Below, piece after piece: positions 8,973-18,430 of a stretch of 64,000 nucleotides of DNA. Source of the stretch: Aliiglaciecola lipolytica (lineage in GTDB: Bacteria > Pseudomonadota > Gammaproteobacteria > Enterobacterales > Alteromonadaceae). Both the position numbers and the translations under genes were made by a program. The notes beneath the pieces were generated by a model. The model was given only the letters and a program-made list of their open reading frames with translations, was not told the DNA's origin and searched no databases. The DNA lies in NCBI RefSeq assembly GCF_018860635.1, contig NZ_JAHKPT010000035.1, positions 1 to 64,000 on the forward strand, written 5' to 3'. Every line of letters starts with the position of its first letter. The stretch's first letter is position 1.

Positions 8973-11903
8973 TTAGTAGAAAGAATAGTTAACGTTCAGC
9001 ATATACGATGGTCCAAATTGACGGCGTGTGGTAACAATACCATTCGCATCAACTATTTCATCGTCTACATCAGTTAAGTTTGTGCCTTGTAAAGAAACCC
9101 GTAGACCTTGCAAATAGTCATGCTCAGATTCAGAAAAGTCATAGCTAATTTGAGCATCCACCAAAGTCACACCGTTACGTTGAACAGTATCAATTTTGTT
9201 TGAGCCACCACGTTGGTATGTATAATATTCACCACGGTCAGTTCCGGCTACGCGCACTTCAAAACCACCCATTGCATAGTATGCTGTCAACGAGTAAGTC
9301 GAGTCTGATTGACCAACAAGAGGTGATCCATCATCTAACTCTGCATCAATGAAAATAGCAGAAGCAGCCACACCAAAGCCGTCTAAGGTATCACTAAACA
9401 TGCCAAATGGTACGTTTGCAGTAAGCTCTAAACCTTGTACGTCACCTTTTAAGCCATCTTCAAAGAAGGAGTATGTGCCGTAGTCTGGAGGCGTGATTAA
9501 GTCGCCTTCGTTATAAACCACACCTGCTGGTTCATGGGGCCCAGTAAATAACGCTAGACGATCATGGAAGCCTGGAATGTAGTAATCCGCGCCATTATTT
9601 GTTTCATCATTTCTGAAGTTAATAAGTGAGCTATCACCACTACTTTCTTGGGTTAAATTGACTAAGTCCTTATAGAATAAAACCGCAGATAAATACCCTT
9701 CATCTTCAAAATAATACTCGTAAGAAACGTCAAAATTATTTGATTCTAAGGGGCGTAGTTCAGGGTTACCCGCAAATTTAGACCAAGGAGAACCGTACTG
9801 GTTAACTGCCTCAACTGTATTTGGGATTGCAATCAGCGTGATGTTTTGATCAAATTTCACAAAACTAGAGGCTTTCATTTGGTCTATACGAGCGCGACTA
9901 ATGGCTTTATTGGCTGCAAATCGAACAAATTGATTGTCGCCCACTTCCATGCTGATATTGACACTTGGAAGAACATGGCTGTAATCAGCACCACCAGAAA
10001 CACGGCAGCTATCATCAATTTGCTGATCATTGTTGTCATCACAGACTGCAAAGTTGGAGCCTACAATGCCGTTGAAACCAGATGAAGTTTGGTCTGTTTG
10101 AACGTATTGAACACCCACGTTACCCATAACTGGGAAGTCGCCTAGTTCAGTGGCAAAGTCTACTTTAGCGTATAGTGTAGTGACTTCTTCTTCAACCACA
10201 TAGGTATCACCTAAACGGTCAGGTTCAAGTAGACCCGCGTCATTTAAGGTGTATTCGCCATCTTGATAAGGGGCAAAACCGTCATAAGCCACAACCATAC
10301 CAAGACCAGCCCAAGTTAAATCAGCTAACCCGTCGTACAAATATTTAGAAGGAATCGAATCAGATAAAGGGTAGGCAGACGCAGTAGCGAAGAAACCTTT
10401 GTTGTCTTTATCCTTATAACGATCACTGTAGTTAATACCTGCTGTGAGGGTATGGAAGATGTCACCATCCAAATTACCCACCACTTCAAAGCGCACTGTG
10501 GTTAATTCTTCTTTGAAGTCTGCATAATTTAAGAAACCATCTTGAGCTTGAACATAACTAAATGGTTGGCCATTTGCTTGCAATTCAGAATGATCATCAA
10601 AGTTGTCAGCTAAGTTAGCTAAACCGCCACCCCATGCTTGAGGTCCAGTTAATTGCAAAGCGTTTGGATCAGAGAATGCGTCGAGCCCAGAAGTACTTGT
10701 AAAGTCGATACCATTTTGACTCATCACGAATTCACGAGTACCAAACAAAGAAGGGTCAGAGGCGTCAAGTGCACCGTTACGTGCTAAACCTGAGTAAGAC
10801 TCACCTTGTAAATCACGTTTAGTTGATTTGCTTCGAGCCACATCCAATTCAACCGACCAATTGTCATTAACGTGATATTCAATGTTCAAACCATACACGT
10901 TCAAATCGCCGTCTTTTTGCTTAGGATTATTAATCAAAACAGAGTTGGCGTTAACTTGCGTACCTGTAGTGTTGAAACCTGAACCCGTCACATTTGCGGC
11001 TTCAAAAGGTTCAACGAAACCACGAATAATACCCGAATCAGAGAAACTGATATCCAATGCATCAATAACGATATCAAGGTCATCATTAGGCTGGAATTGC
11101 AATACCGCTGAAATGGTATCTCTTTCTAATACTGTACTTTGCACATTTGTATCTAGGCCTGATGGTAAAATCTGACCATCTTCGTTAGCTGGATTATAGC
11201 CCCACACACCAAATTTACGTTGGTTGTTAGGCGATTCAGTTGTGGCTAAGGCGACAGCCAAACCAATAGTATCGTCAGCAAACTTCTCTACGAAAGATAA
11301 CGAATAACGGTGACCTTTGTTGTCGTATTCAGGGTTGTCAGATTCACGGCCACTTATTTCGTATACGCCAGTAACTGTCAATGTTTCTTGAGCTTGTAAA
11401 GGTCGTACCGTTTGTAAGTCTACAGTTCCGCCAATACCTTGAACCATCAACGATGCATCAGTGGTTTTATAAACGGTAGCGCCTGTCATAATCTCTGATG
11501 GATATAAATCGTATTCAACACCGCGGTTATCGCCAATCCCGATCAACTCTCGACCGTTTAACGATGTACCAGTAAAATCTTCTTTAAATCCACGTATTGA
11601 AATACCAGAAGTTCGGCCACCCACACGTTCACCAGACATTCCTGGTAAGCGAGCTAACGATTCGGCAATTGATGAATCTGGTAATTTACCAATATCTTCT
11701 GCTGAAATAGCTTCTACGATCGAGGAGTTGTCCATTTTGACAGCTTGCGCTCGAATTAGGGAGCCGCGTATCCCGCTGACCGAGATGACTTCTACATCTT
11801 CTGCTACGGCATTGGCTTCTTGTGCTAGTGGTTGGCCTGATATCAAAGCTGCAGAGATAGCAGCTGATAATAACGCTGGTTTAAAATATGTGCTCGTTTT
11901 CAT
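8973..11903 (-). CDS. TonB-dependent outer-membrane receptor (oligosaccharide type)
   Basis: Outer-membrane active transporter, 976 residues, of the TonB-Xanth-Caul subfamily used by Alteromonadales, Xanthomonas and Caulobacter for saccharides. A signal peptide (residues 1 to about 27, ending PLA) is followed by a TonB-box-like EVISVSG at 38-44. The plug domain has the subfamily segments SSIVEAISAEDIGKLPD and SGISIRGF. A long beta-barrel ends in an aromatic residue (NYSFY), as needed for outer-membrane assembly. An operator-like palindrome lies about 90 nt upstream of the start. It probably imports sucrose or a glucoside into the periplasm for the two inner-membrane symporters. Confidence 0.93.
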   Translation of the reverse strand: MKTSTYFKPALLSAAISAALISGQPLAQEANAVAEDVEVISVSGIRGSLIRAQAVKMDNSSIVEAISAEDIGKLPDSSIAESLARLPGMSGERVGGRTSGISIRGFKEDFTGTSLNGRELIGIGDNRGVEYDLYPSEIMTGATVYKTTDASLMVQGIGGTVDLQTVRPLQAQETLTVTGVYEISGRESDNPEYDNKGHRYSLSFVEKFADDTIGLAVALATTESPNNQRKFGVWGYNPANEDGQILPSGLDTNVQSTVLERDTISAVLQFQPNDDLDIVIDALDISFSDSGIIRGFVEPFEAANVTGSGFNTTGTQVNANSVLINNPKQKDGDLNVYGLNIEYHVNDNWSVELDVARSKSTKRDLQGESYSGLARNGALDASDPSLFGTREFVMSQNGIDFTSTSGLDAFSDPNALQLTGPQAWGGGLANLADNFDDHSELQANGQPFSYVQAQDGFLNYADFKEELTTVRFEVVGNLDGDIFHTLTAGINYSDRYKDKDNKGFFATASAYPLSDSIPSKYLYDGLADLTWAGLGMVVAYDGFAPYQDGEYTLNDAGLLEPDRLGDTYVVEEEVTTLYAKVDFATELGDFPVMGNVGVQYVQTDQTSSGFNGIVGSNFAVCDDNNDQQIDDSCRVSGGADYSHVLPSVNISMEVGDNQFVRFAANKAISRARIDQMKASSFVKFDQNITLIAIPNTVEAVNQYGSPWSKFAGNPELRPLESNNFDVSYEYYFEDEGYLSAVLFYKDLVNLTQESSGDSSLINFRNDETNNGADYYIPGFHDRLALFTGPHEPAGVVYNEGDLITPPDYGTYSFFEDGLKGDVQGLELTANVPFGMFSDTLDGFGVAASAIFIDAELDDGSPLVGQSDSTYSLTAYYAMGGFEVRVAGTDRGEYYTYQRGGSNKIDTVQRNGVTLVDAQISYDFSESEHDYLQGLRVSLQGTNLTDVDDEIVDANGIVTTRRQFGPSYMLNVNYSFY

Positions 11904-12492
11904 GTGTGTGCCCCGCTCAGTGCGTTTTTTATAGTCAATATTGTTACTGCAATGTTAAAAATACTATCAAATGTAAATGAGATCAATATTTTTCTTAAAC
12001 GATTAAGGTTATTTCTGTGGTTGGTGTTATTTTTTATCACAATGACTCTTTTGCATAACCTCTTTGTAACTAATATATAAGCTTAATATTATTTAGATTA
12101 AGCTCTATGGTGATTTTAAAATTTTCTTTTAATTCAGTTTGTTATCATATTTCTCGAAGATTCGTTAAACCGAGTTAAAGCAATTTTGAGTGCGCTAACA
12201 CAATAAAAATTTTAAATGTAGATGTTGAAGTAGCAAAAATGACTTTTGTTTACAGAAAACTAAGAGAGCAAATTTTTTCACTAAATGATTTAAGTTTTTG
12301 AGCTTTTTTGATGCTAATTAAGGCTTGAATTGAGGGCTTATCAAAAAGCATTAACATGGAATTAATATCAAAGGTTACAATTTTGTTTTTGTAACGACTT
12401 TAAAGCTTGCTTAGCGACAAACTAATTATTAATCCATTTTGGTTTTATCATTAGTTTGTCATCTAGCCTAAATAGTACTATGTAAATTCAGA
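11904..12492. other. Receptor/GH13 intergenic region
   Basis: No gene is supported in this 589-nt, very AT-rich stretch. It carries the operator at 11994-12007, a small hairpin at 12374-12395 (GTTACAA with TTGTAAC), and an 11-bp inverted repeat GACAAACTAAT/ATTAGTTTGTC at 12416-12426 and 12450-12460. The inverted repeat lies downstream of the GH13 stop codon and may weakly terminate that transcript; it lacks a T-run. Confidence 0.5.
11994..12007. promoter_or_regulatory. CG-centred operator upstream of the TonB receptor gene
   Basis: CTTAAACGATTAAG is a palindrome with central CG, symmetric at 12 of 14 positions. Its wider 18-nt window matches 15 of 18 positions of AACTTAAACGATTAAGTT, seen at the other locus operators. 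It lies about 91 nt before the receptor start on the minus strand. Confidence 0.6.
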
Positions 12493-14178
12493 TTACTCTT
12501 TTTGAGATAAAACCACTGCCTGATAAGGTTTTAATTTTAGCCAGCCATCATCGATACTCAATTGTGAATAGTTGTTAGCTTGAATTTCAAAAGTTTGCAT
12601 ATTGTTTGGTAATTTCAAGTTTGCATCAGTTTCAACAAAACTGAGTATTACTAACCAAGTTTGGTTATCAAGGCTTCTGGTATAAGCATAAATATGCGGA
12701 TGATCCGGCTCTACTTGTTGGTAAACGCCGTATACTAAAATGTCATTCTCGGTTCTAAGTTTGGTTAGCGTTCGAAAGTGATTTAATACTGAATCAGCAC
12801 GGTTCTCTTGGCTTGCAACATTGACCTCTTTATAGTCACTGTTTACCGATATCCAAGGTGAGCCTGAGGTGAAGCCAGCATTTTCAGTGTTATCCCATTG
12901 CATTGGCGTGCGGCTATTATCCCGCGAGTAAAACCGAAGGTTTTGCATGAATTTCTGCATGTCTTTGCCTTCACTCAAGGCTTTTTTATAGCCATTTATG
13001 GCGGCAATATCTTGATACTCGTTGATATCCTCAAAATAAATATTTTTCATCCCTAATTCATCACCAAAATAGCAATAGGGGGTGCCACGCATAGTCAGTA
13101 TGAAAGTGTTAAGCATTTTGCTCGATACGGCTCTAAATTCATCACTATCATTGCCGAATCTCGATACCATGCGCGGGACATCGTGATTCGCTAAGAATAT
13201 CGAAATCCAACCCTTGTCTTTGAATGCTTCTTCCCACTTAGAGTGGACTTCTTTGAAATCGGCTAAAGTGTGAGGATCATCCAATCCATTCCCTATTTCG
13301 ACGCCTTCAAAATGATAGACCATATGCAATTCATTGCGATCTTCGTCAACGAGTGAATGGGCATCTTCAAAACTACTGCCTGCTCCCTCACTTACGGCAA
13401 ATACTTCATATTTACTTAGCACTTCTTGGTTCATTTCACGAATGTGATTGTGCAAGGTGGGTCCCATGCCATGGTGTTTTATTACATCCACCACGTCATC
13501 TTGATAGCCCTCAGGAAAAGCCGGGAAAGTGGTGTCTTTAGAGATAAATTGGAATGCATCGAGTCGAAAGCCATCAACTCCTTTTTTCGCCCAAAAATGC
13601 ATGATGTCGTATATCTCTCGGCGTAGTTCAGGGTTTTCCCAGTTTAAATCTGGCTGTTTAGCTGAAAAATAATGTAGGTAATACGAGTCCGTTTGCTCAT
13701 CGTACTTCCAAGCGTCGCCTTTTTCGTCAAAATAGCTGAACCTATGGTTCGGTTTGCCTTTTTCTGCCGGCCACCAGTGATAATAATCACGGTATAAATT
13801 GTAGCGAGAACTACGAGACTGCTTGAACCACTCATGCTCATCACTCGAATGATTTACCACAAGATCCATGATGAATTTGATACCGCGTTGGTGAAAACCT
13901 TTTATCATCTCATCGAAATCATTCATGTCTCCAAATTCGTCCATAATTTTACGGTAGTCACTTATGTCATAGCCATTGTCATCATTTGGAGAAGCGTAAA
14001 ATGGGTTAACCCACACAGCGGTCACGCCGAGACTCTTGATATAATCAAGTTTTTCAATAATGCCGTTTAAATCACCGATACCATCACCATCGCTATCAAA
14101 GAAACTGCGAGGGTAAATTTGATAAATAATTTGTTCCTTCCACCATTTCTTTGACAAAGAGTTTTTTGACGTAGTCAT
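12493..14178 (-). CDS. GH13 alpha-glucosidase / oligo-1,6-glucosidase-like enzyme
   Basis: Cytoplasmic glycoside hydrolase family 13 enzyme, 561 residues, acting on alpha-glucosidic sugars. A calcium-site-like DSDGDGIGD lies at 28-36, region I DLVVNH at 105-110, and the nucleophile Asp207 in GFRLDAF. The acid/base Glu264 is in AVSEGAG and the transition-state Asp333 in LANHDVPR. The C-terminal beta domain is complete and there is no signal peptide. The ATG at 14178 has GGAG eight bases upstream; an upstream in-frame start would add eight residues. Two operator palindromes lie upstream. Sucrose hydrolase, isomerase or maltase activity cannot be told apart from sequence alone. Confidence 0.88.
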   Translation of the reverse strand: MTTSKNSLSKKWWKEQIIYQIYPRSFFDSDGDGIGDLNGIIEKLDYIKSLGVTAVWVNPFYASPNDDNGYDISDYRKIMDEFGDMNDFDEMIKGFHQRGIKFIMDLVVNHSSDEHEWFKQSRSSRYNLYRDYYHWWPAEKGKPNHRFSYFDEKGDAWKYDEQTDSYYLHYFSAKQPDLNWENPELRREIYDIMHFWAKKGVDGFRLDAFQFISKDTTFPAFPEGYQDDVVDVIKHHGMGPTLHNHIREMNQEVLSKYEVFAVSEGAGSSFEDAHSLVDEDRNELHMVYHFEGVEIGNGLDDPHTLADFKEVHSKWEEAFKDKGWISIFLANHDVPRMVSRFGNDSDEFRAVSSKMLNTFILTMRGTPYCYFGDELGMKNIYFEDINEYQDIAAINGYKKALSEGKDMQKFMQNLRFYSRDNSRTPMQWDNTENAGFTSGSPWISVNSDYKEVNVASQENRADSVLNHFRTLTKLRTENDILVYGVYQQVEPDHPHIYAYTRSLDNQTWLVILSFVETDANLKLPNNMQTFEIQANNYSQLSIDDGWLKLKPYQAVVLSQKE

Positions 14179-14302
14179 TTGTTTATCTCCAAATTTCAGC
14201 AAATATAAGTCGCTAAACCTACCTATTTCATCTTATAGCTGTTTATTACTGCCAGTATTAACTTCTTCGACTCTCAGTATTAAAGTCTGAAAAACGCCAA
14301 TA

Positions 14303-14320
14303 AACTAACACGATTAAGTT
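14303..14320. promoter_or_regulatory. CG-centred operator upstream of the GH13 gene (proximal)
   Basis: AACTAACACGATTAAGTT matches 16 of 18 positions of AACTTAAACGATTAAGTT, with the right half perfect. It lies about 125 nt before the GH13 start on the minus strand and is one of two sites there, a common arrangement for looping or cooperative LacI-type repressors. Confidence 0.55.
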
Positions 14321-14410
14321 AACTAAGAATAGCCAGAATAGTCACTTAATGCTAAAAAAATGTTAATTAAGTTAAATTTATAAGATTTAAAATAAAATTT
14401 GATTAATTAT

Positions 14411-14428
14411 TAGTTAATCGATTAAGTG
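14411..14428. promoter_or_regulatory. CG-centred operator upstream of the GH13 gene (distal)
   Basis: TAGTTAATCGATTAAGTG contains the perfect 12-nt palindrome TTAATCGATTAA and matches 15 of 18 positions of the locus operator. Its centre is 108 bp from that of the proximal site. It could also influence the plus-strand M20 peptidase gene, although that gene starts 345 nt away. Confidence 0.5.
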
Positions 14429-14772
14429 CGTATTTAGGTTTATTGTCTGAATTTAGAGGCTCTGAAAAATGCTGCTGAGAAAACAAACAGTAAAAAACAA
14501 AGCACTTGATATTCGTTGGATGCAGATTAACGCGCTTAGCTGATTAAATGGCTTAACTGTAGTCGTTCATATCTGATCTTAAAGTTTCGATGAATAGGTT
14601 AGAACCTCACCTGGTAGGCAGCTTTGAGCGAATTATAGTCATTGGAGACATTCAGTTTCATGGATTTAACAAACCTGATAGGCTGGATGCCTAGTTATTT
14701 AATTAGTAGAAAATGATTTAGAAATTTCCGCGACTAACGATACACAAACAGTTGGAAGGAAGAGAATTAATA

Positions 14773-16275
14773 ATGAAAAAGAATATAATCTACTATTTCA
14801 CACTGCTAATTTTCTTTAGCTACCATCATAATTCTATTGCTCAAAGCCAAGATCGGAATAAGGCATTGGTCCTAAATAAGGCGACTCAAAAGCAACTAAA
14901 GGAATATGATAGGTTTTTCATAGAAAATCATAAAAGACATATCAATGAGTTAGTTGAACTGATTGCCATCCCTACCATGTCGATGAAGCCAGAAAACAAG
15001 CCTGAACTCCAAAAAGCTGCAAACTTGCTTAAAGACAGGCTCCACTCGATTGGTATGGAAAACACAGAAGTGCATTTCACCAATGAATTGCCAATAGTTA
15101 CTGCCTCTTATACACGAAACGAAAATCAACCCACCATTCTTTTTTATGGGCATTTTGATGTGCAACCTGTCGCTAAAGAACGTTGGAAAAGCGATCCATT
15201 TAATGCAGAGATAAGAAATGAAAGGCTTTATGGGAGAGGCGCCACCGATGACAAAGGGCCTATCATTGCTTTAATTAGTACCATCGAAGGATTGATAAAG
15301 GTGGATGGTAAGCTTCCTGTCAACATTAAGCTGCTATTGGATGGCGGTGAAGAAATCGGGAGTCCACATTTGCCAATATGGTTAGCTTCAAATCAAGAAT
15401 GGCTAAATGACATTGATTATGGAATTAATGTAGATGCAATGATGAAAGGTGACAATCAGGGAATGATGTGGAAAGGACTACGTGGAGCAGCAGACCTTGA
15501 AGTCACAATTACATCGGCCAATACCGATTTACACTCAGGCATTTATGGAGGTGTTGCACCGAACGCTGCATTGGCAGCTTCTAAAGTGATTGCTTCTCTT
15601 TGGAATGATGATGGATCAATAGCTATTAAAGGATTTTATAATGGCCTAAAGCAATATTCCGAAAAAGAACGACAGGAAATCGCTGCTGTTGTAGACCCTA
15701 ATCAGGAAACTGAGGATTTAAAGAAATTCGGCATCGACCAATGGATTGGAGAGAAAGAATACACCTTTTATGAGCGACCTTGGATACGTACCTCGGTAGA
15801 CATTACAGGGTTTAAAGCTGGTTATATTCAAGGCAAGGCCTCTATTATACCTCACACTGCCTGGTTTAGAATGTTAGCAAGGACAGGGCCTGATCATGAT
15901 CCTAAAGAAGTATTGGAAATGCTTAAAAAGCACGTCAAAGATAGTCTTCCATGGGGGTTGAAAGTAGGTTTCAAAGAAAGTGTGATGGGTACTGCACCTG
16001 TTTTCGATGAAAGTGATTTAGGCTTTAGAATAGGCAAACAAGTATTAACAGACTTTTTCGGCACCCCTCCGATTATAGTCTATATTGGTGGTACCGTGCC
16101 CGCCCTGTCATCTGTTCCCGACGGCGGTGGCCCAAATTTAGTTTCCATAGGTTTCCAAAGGAGTGACGAAAATTTTCATGCTGACAATGAATATATGCGT
16201 ATTGATAGTTTCAAGAAAGGCCAACGTATATACGTGAACTTGCTTCATGCATTTGTAAATCAATTGAATGAATAA
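14773..16275 (+). CDS. Exported M20-family metallopeptidase
   Basis: Zinc-dependent exopeptidase/dipeptidase of the PepV/carnosinase branch, 500 residues. The first 24 residues (MKKNIIYYFTLLIFFSYHHN then SIAQ) form a signal peptide. Zinc ligands are visible: His127 and Asp129 in GHFDVQP, Asp159/Asp160 in GRGATDDKG, Glu193-Glu194 in GGEEIGSP, and a C-terminal His in ENFHADNEYM. The ATG at 14773 follows GGAAGGAAGAG; an upstream in-frame ATG adds seven residues. The Lys/Ile-rich composition and short signal ending in IAQ resemble Bacteroidetes proteins, so acquisition by transfer is possible but unproven. Confidence 0.88.
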   Translation: MKKNIIYYFTLLIFFSYHHNSIAQSQDRNKALVLNKATQKQLKEYDRFFIENHKRHINELVELIAIPTMSMKPENKPELQKAANLLKDRLHSIGMENTEVHFTNELPIVTASYTRNENQPTILFYGHFDVQPVAKERWKSDPFNAEIRNERLYGRGATDDKGPIIALISTIEGLIKVDGKLPVNIKLLLDGGEEIGSPHLPIWLASNQEWLNDIDYGINVDAMMKGDNQGMMWKGLRGAADLEVTITSANTDLHSGIYGGVAPNAALAASKVIASLWNDDGSIAIKGFYNGLKQYSEKERQEIAAVVDPNQETEDLKKFGIDQWIGEKEYTFYERPWIRTSVDITGFKAGYIQGKASIIPHTAWFRMLARTGPDHDPKEVLEMLKKHVKDSLPWGLKVGFKESVMGTAPVFDESDLGFRIGKQVLTDFFGTPPIIVYIGGTVPALSSVPDGGGPNLVSIGFQRSDENFHADNEYMRIDSFKKGQRIYVNLLHAFVNQLNE

Positions 16276-16344
16276 ATATCTCAGTTTCTTAATATTATCG
16301 TCGCGACTTCACCCACGTTAGCGCAGAATGAATAGATTTGCATG

Positions 16345-16364
16345 GACAGCCACAAACTAGACTA
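16345..16364 (-). repeat. Third, inverted copy of the 20-nt window-start repeat
   Basis: The reverse complement of 16345-16364 is identical to the 20-nt core of the repeats at 43-64 and 76-97. The flank TAGCGCAGAA...ATGGACAGCC around it is partly repeated again at 21119-21150. It ends about 50 nt before the decayed REP-associated transposase gene. Confidence 0.6.
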
Positions 16365-16414
16365 CTAGGAAAACCAAATAAACTATGTTTTAGTATGCTT
16401 AATTCAAGGAATGA

Positions 16415-16972
16415 ATGATGCCACTGGCAAGGAAGCGACAAATCAACCTTTTCGATCCCCCTTATTATCATTGCGTATCTCGCTATGTTCGGCGGGCCTT
16501 TTTATGTGGAGAAGATAAACTGACGGGGAAAAGCTAAAAGCATCGTCGCCAGTGGGTAGAGGACAGGTTGCTATTTTTAACCACGGTTTTTGTAATTGAA
16601 GTCTGTGCCTATGCGGTGATGAGTAATCACACCAGTATTAAACGCCGTATTCACGATTTCAATAAAGGGTATCAGCCCTCTACGTTAATGCCTTTTGTTG
16701 GCAATCCAAAGCAACTTCAACCGTTCGGATTAGCCTTTGACTTAATAGATTATGTTGAATTGGTTGACCTATCTGGTCGCTGCATAGCGCCTAACAAAAA
16801 AGCTACCATTGAAGTGGATGAGTCACCCATATTGCAGCGCTTAGGATTGGATGAACACACCTGGTAAGATATGTTTCTAACGTTTGAAACTAATTTTAGC
16901 GTGGTAGCAGGTCAAATAGACACTTTAAAACGCTACAAGCGAAAACGTCGGTTAAAGAGTTCTTTAGGTTAA
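16415..16972 (+). pseudogene. Decayed REP-associated tyrosine transposase (TnpA_REP / RAYT)
   Basis: Read in one frame from ATG 16415, the translation starts [21 protein letters not shown], then [15 protein letters not shown], the start of gammaproteobacterial RAYT transposases. A stop (TAA, 16535-16537) interrupts it, and it resumes with KHRRQWVEDRLLFL and CAYAVMSNHT. The segment after the HUH-like NH motif is missing, about a third of the protein. Later conserved blocks (LMPFVGNP, LVDLSGR, PILQRLGLDE) are followed by another stop (after 16864) and by LTFETNFSVVAGQIDTLKRY. Two stops plus an internal deletion show that it is inactive. Confidence 0.8.
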
Positions 16973-17466
16973 CATTTACCCATTAAACCTATTCATTTCA
17001 ATTGTATCTTTGCACAAGAGACATGCCTCCCTCCGTACTAAATTCACATTAATAACGCTCATTTTCCAGAAACCGATGATTGTATTGGTACTTATCTAAA
17101 CTATGAGCACATTAAAAAACTTTCATCAACTTCCGACAGAAATTAAAGGCCTCAATTTCCACTAATTAAAAGATGCCTGTCCATCTTACTTTTCCCTCGT
17201 TAATGGAAATCTAAATTTAGTCGGTTGCGAATAGTCTTAAGTTTGAAATGTAAACCGTGGATTTTAGGGATTTGCAATCATAAGACTGCCTCCACAAGTA
17301 TCTAGGATCTGAAAAACTGTTAATAAAAGATGTCGCGGTCGGTGCATTTAAGGTTAGTTAGCTGTCGCAGTCAGTAAAAGGGGAACTAGGTAGTTGAAGT
17401 AAAGGGTGTCGTATAGGTGTACACTCATCTTACATTCATTGAGCAGCCCTAGAGAGTTAAATCATC
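16973..17466. other. Gene-poor stretch after the transposase relic
   Basis: Close to 500 nt with frequent stops in all frames. Short open segments (for example 17050-17150, NAHFPETDDCIGTYLNYEHI) look like eroded coding DNA, but I cannot assign them to a family. No hairpin terminator or operator was recognised. Confidence 0.4.
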
Positions 17467-17781
17467 ATGCTAGTAACTTTTTCCAGTCAGCCTAGTGCCA
17501 ACATTACCATGTTCGGAGATATAGCAGTGCAATTACTGAAAATGATGGGGCACAGCGGTACTGTTCCCAGTGCAATACTTGCAAAAGATGTCCCCTCAGC
17601 ACTGGCGAATTTGGAAGCTGCGCTGGGGGTAGCAGAGCAACAACCAGAATCAGAAGAACCTACTGACGATATGGAGAAAACGTCTTTTGTCAGTCTTTCT
17701 CACCGCGCTTTACCCTTAATCGATTTACTGAAGGCTGCAATAAAAGATGAAAGTAATGTGCAGTGGACGAGCAACAATTAG
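17467..17781 (+). CDS. DUF1840-family protein
   Basis: Small soluble protein of 104 residues. The N-terminal block MLVTFSSQ...ITMFGDIAVQLLKMMGHSG followed by TVPSAILAKDVPSAL is the family signature of DUF1840. A variable acidic linker (about 60-70) precedes a second conserved helical segment (FVSLSHRALPLIDLLKAA). Function is unknown. It stands alone between decayed DNA on both sides. Confidence 0.85.
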   Translation: MLVTFSSQPSANITMFGDIAVQLLKMMGHSGTVPSAILAKDVPSALANLEAALGVAEQQPESEEPTDDMEKTSFVSLSHRALPLIDLLKAAIKDESNVQWTSNN

Positions 17782-18224
17782 TCCCGCAGTGCGGCGTTAA
17801 AGTAAAAAGATAAAGCAAATTGGATTTCTACCAGTAAGGGGGGCGGAGTTAAGCATCTTTCGGCTCGCTCCACCTCGAAACTCTTTACAAAGTCCCGACT
17901 GTCGGCTTTGAGCGATAAGGAGGCATTCGAATACGTTAATCGCTATTGCTTGTTTACGTCAATAGTCGACGTACGCGGTTCAAATTTGTACAAAAATTTT
18001 GTTGCAAGAACAGCCCGGAACTTTTAAATAAAGAATAAATTATCTTATGGTAGGAGGACTTGCATGCGACGCCGAAGGTTTCTGTACCAAAGTTCTATCA
18101 ACATAAGACGTTGAAGGCTGTCGTTTCAACAAAAACAACCGCAATTTCTCCTTAGTAAACATCAATCCATTCTAAAAACCAGCTGTGACGAAGGGAAGTA
18201 AATAGCGTTAATCCGTCTAATACT
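17782..18224. other. Gene-poor stretch between DUF1840 gene and transposase relic
   Basis: No supported gene. The stretch contains short GC-rich segments around 17840-17930 (for example GACTGTCGGCTTTGAGC) that differ in composition from the surrounding AT-rich DNA and may be remains of repeats. A short open segment at 18060-18150 is not recognisable. Confidence 0.35.
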
Positions 18225-18323
18225 CTATTGTCTGATGGATTCCATCAACCCAGCAAATCCCATTGTGGTCATCATTCGTTTCAGGTTGTAAGCCAGCACA
18301 TGCAGGCTCATTTCGATACTTAG
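18225..18323 (-). pseudogene. C-terminal relic of a DDE transposase (IS1182/IS5-like)
   Basis: On the minus strand the frame ending at the TAG of 18225-18227 reads SIEMSLHVLAYNLKRMMTTM then GFAGLMESIRQ. This closely resembles the C-terminal end of IS1182-type transposases (EMSLxVLAYNLKRVxNIxG). Upstream the frame is closed by a stop and no further transposase sequence is visible, so only about 32 codons survive. Confidence 0.65.
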
Positions 18324-18382
18324 CTAGGTTTGTAGTAAATTCAGGATAGTAATGCTTTACAGTGTATTTTTTTGTTAGGCAT

Positions 18383-18411
18383 AAAAAAGCCCCGATACAA
18401 CGAGGCTTATT
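18383..18411 (-). terminator. Intrinsic terminator after the PEP-CTERM gene
   Basis: On the minus strand AAGCCTCG pairs with CGGGGCTT (one mismatch) around a 6-nt loop, followed by six Ts. It lies 20 nt beyond the stop codon of the PEP-CTERM gene. Confidence 0.75.
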
Positions 18412-18430
18412 CTCTAAAAGTGATTTTTGA

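Larger units (their letters stand above)
14179..14772. other. GH13/M20 divergent intergenic region
   Basis: Nearly 600 nt of AT-rich DNA without a supported gene. It holds the two operator palindromes on the GH13 side. No clear hairpin or open frame was found in 14430-14770. Confidence 0.5.

Noticed and set aside
17104-17163. Possible 20-residue peptide frame starting MSTLKNFHQLPTE
   Set aside because: Too short and no ribosome site; could be chance in decayed DNA.
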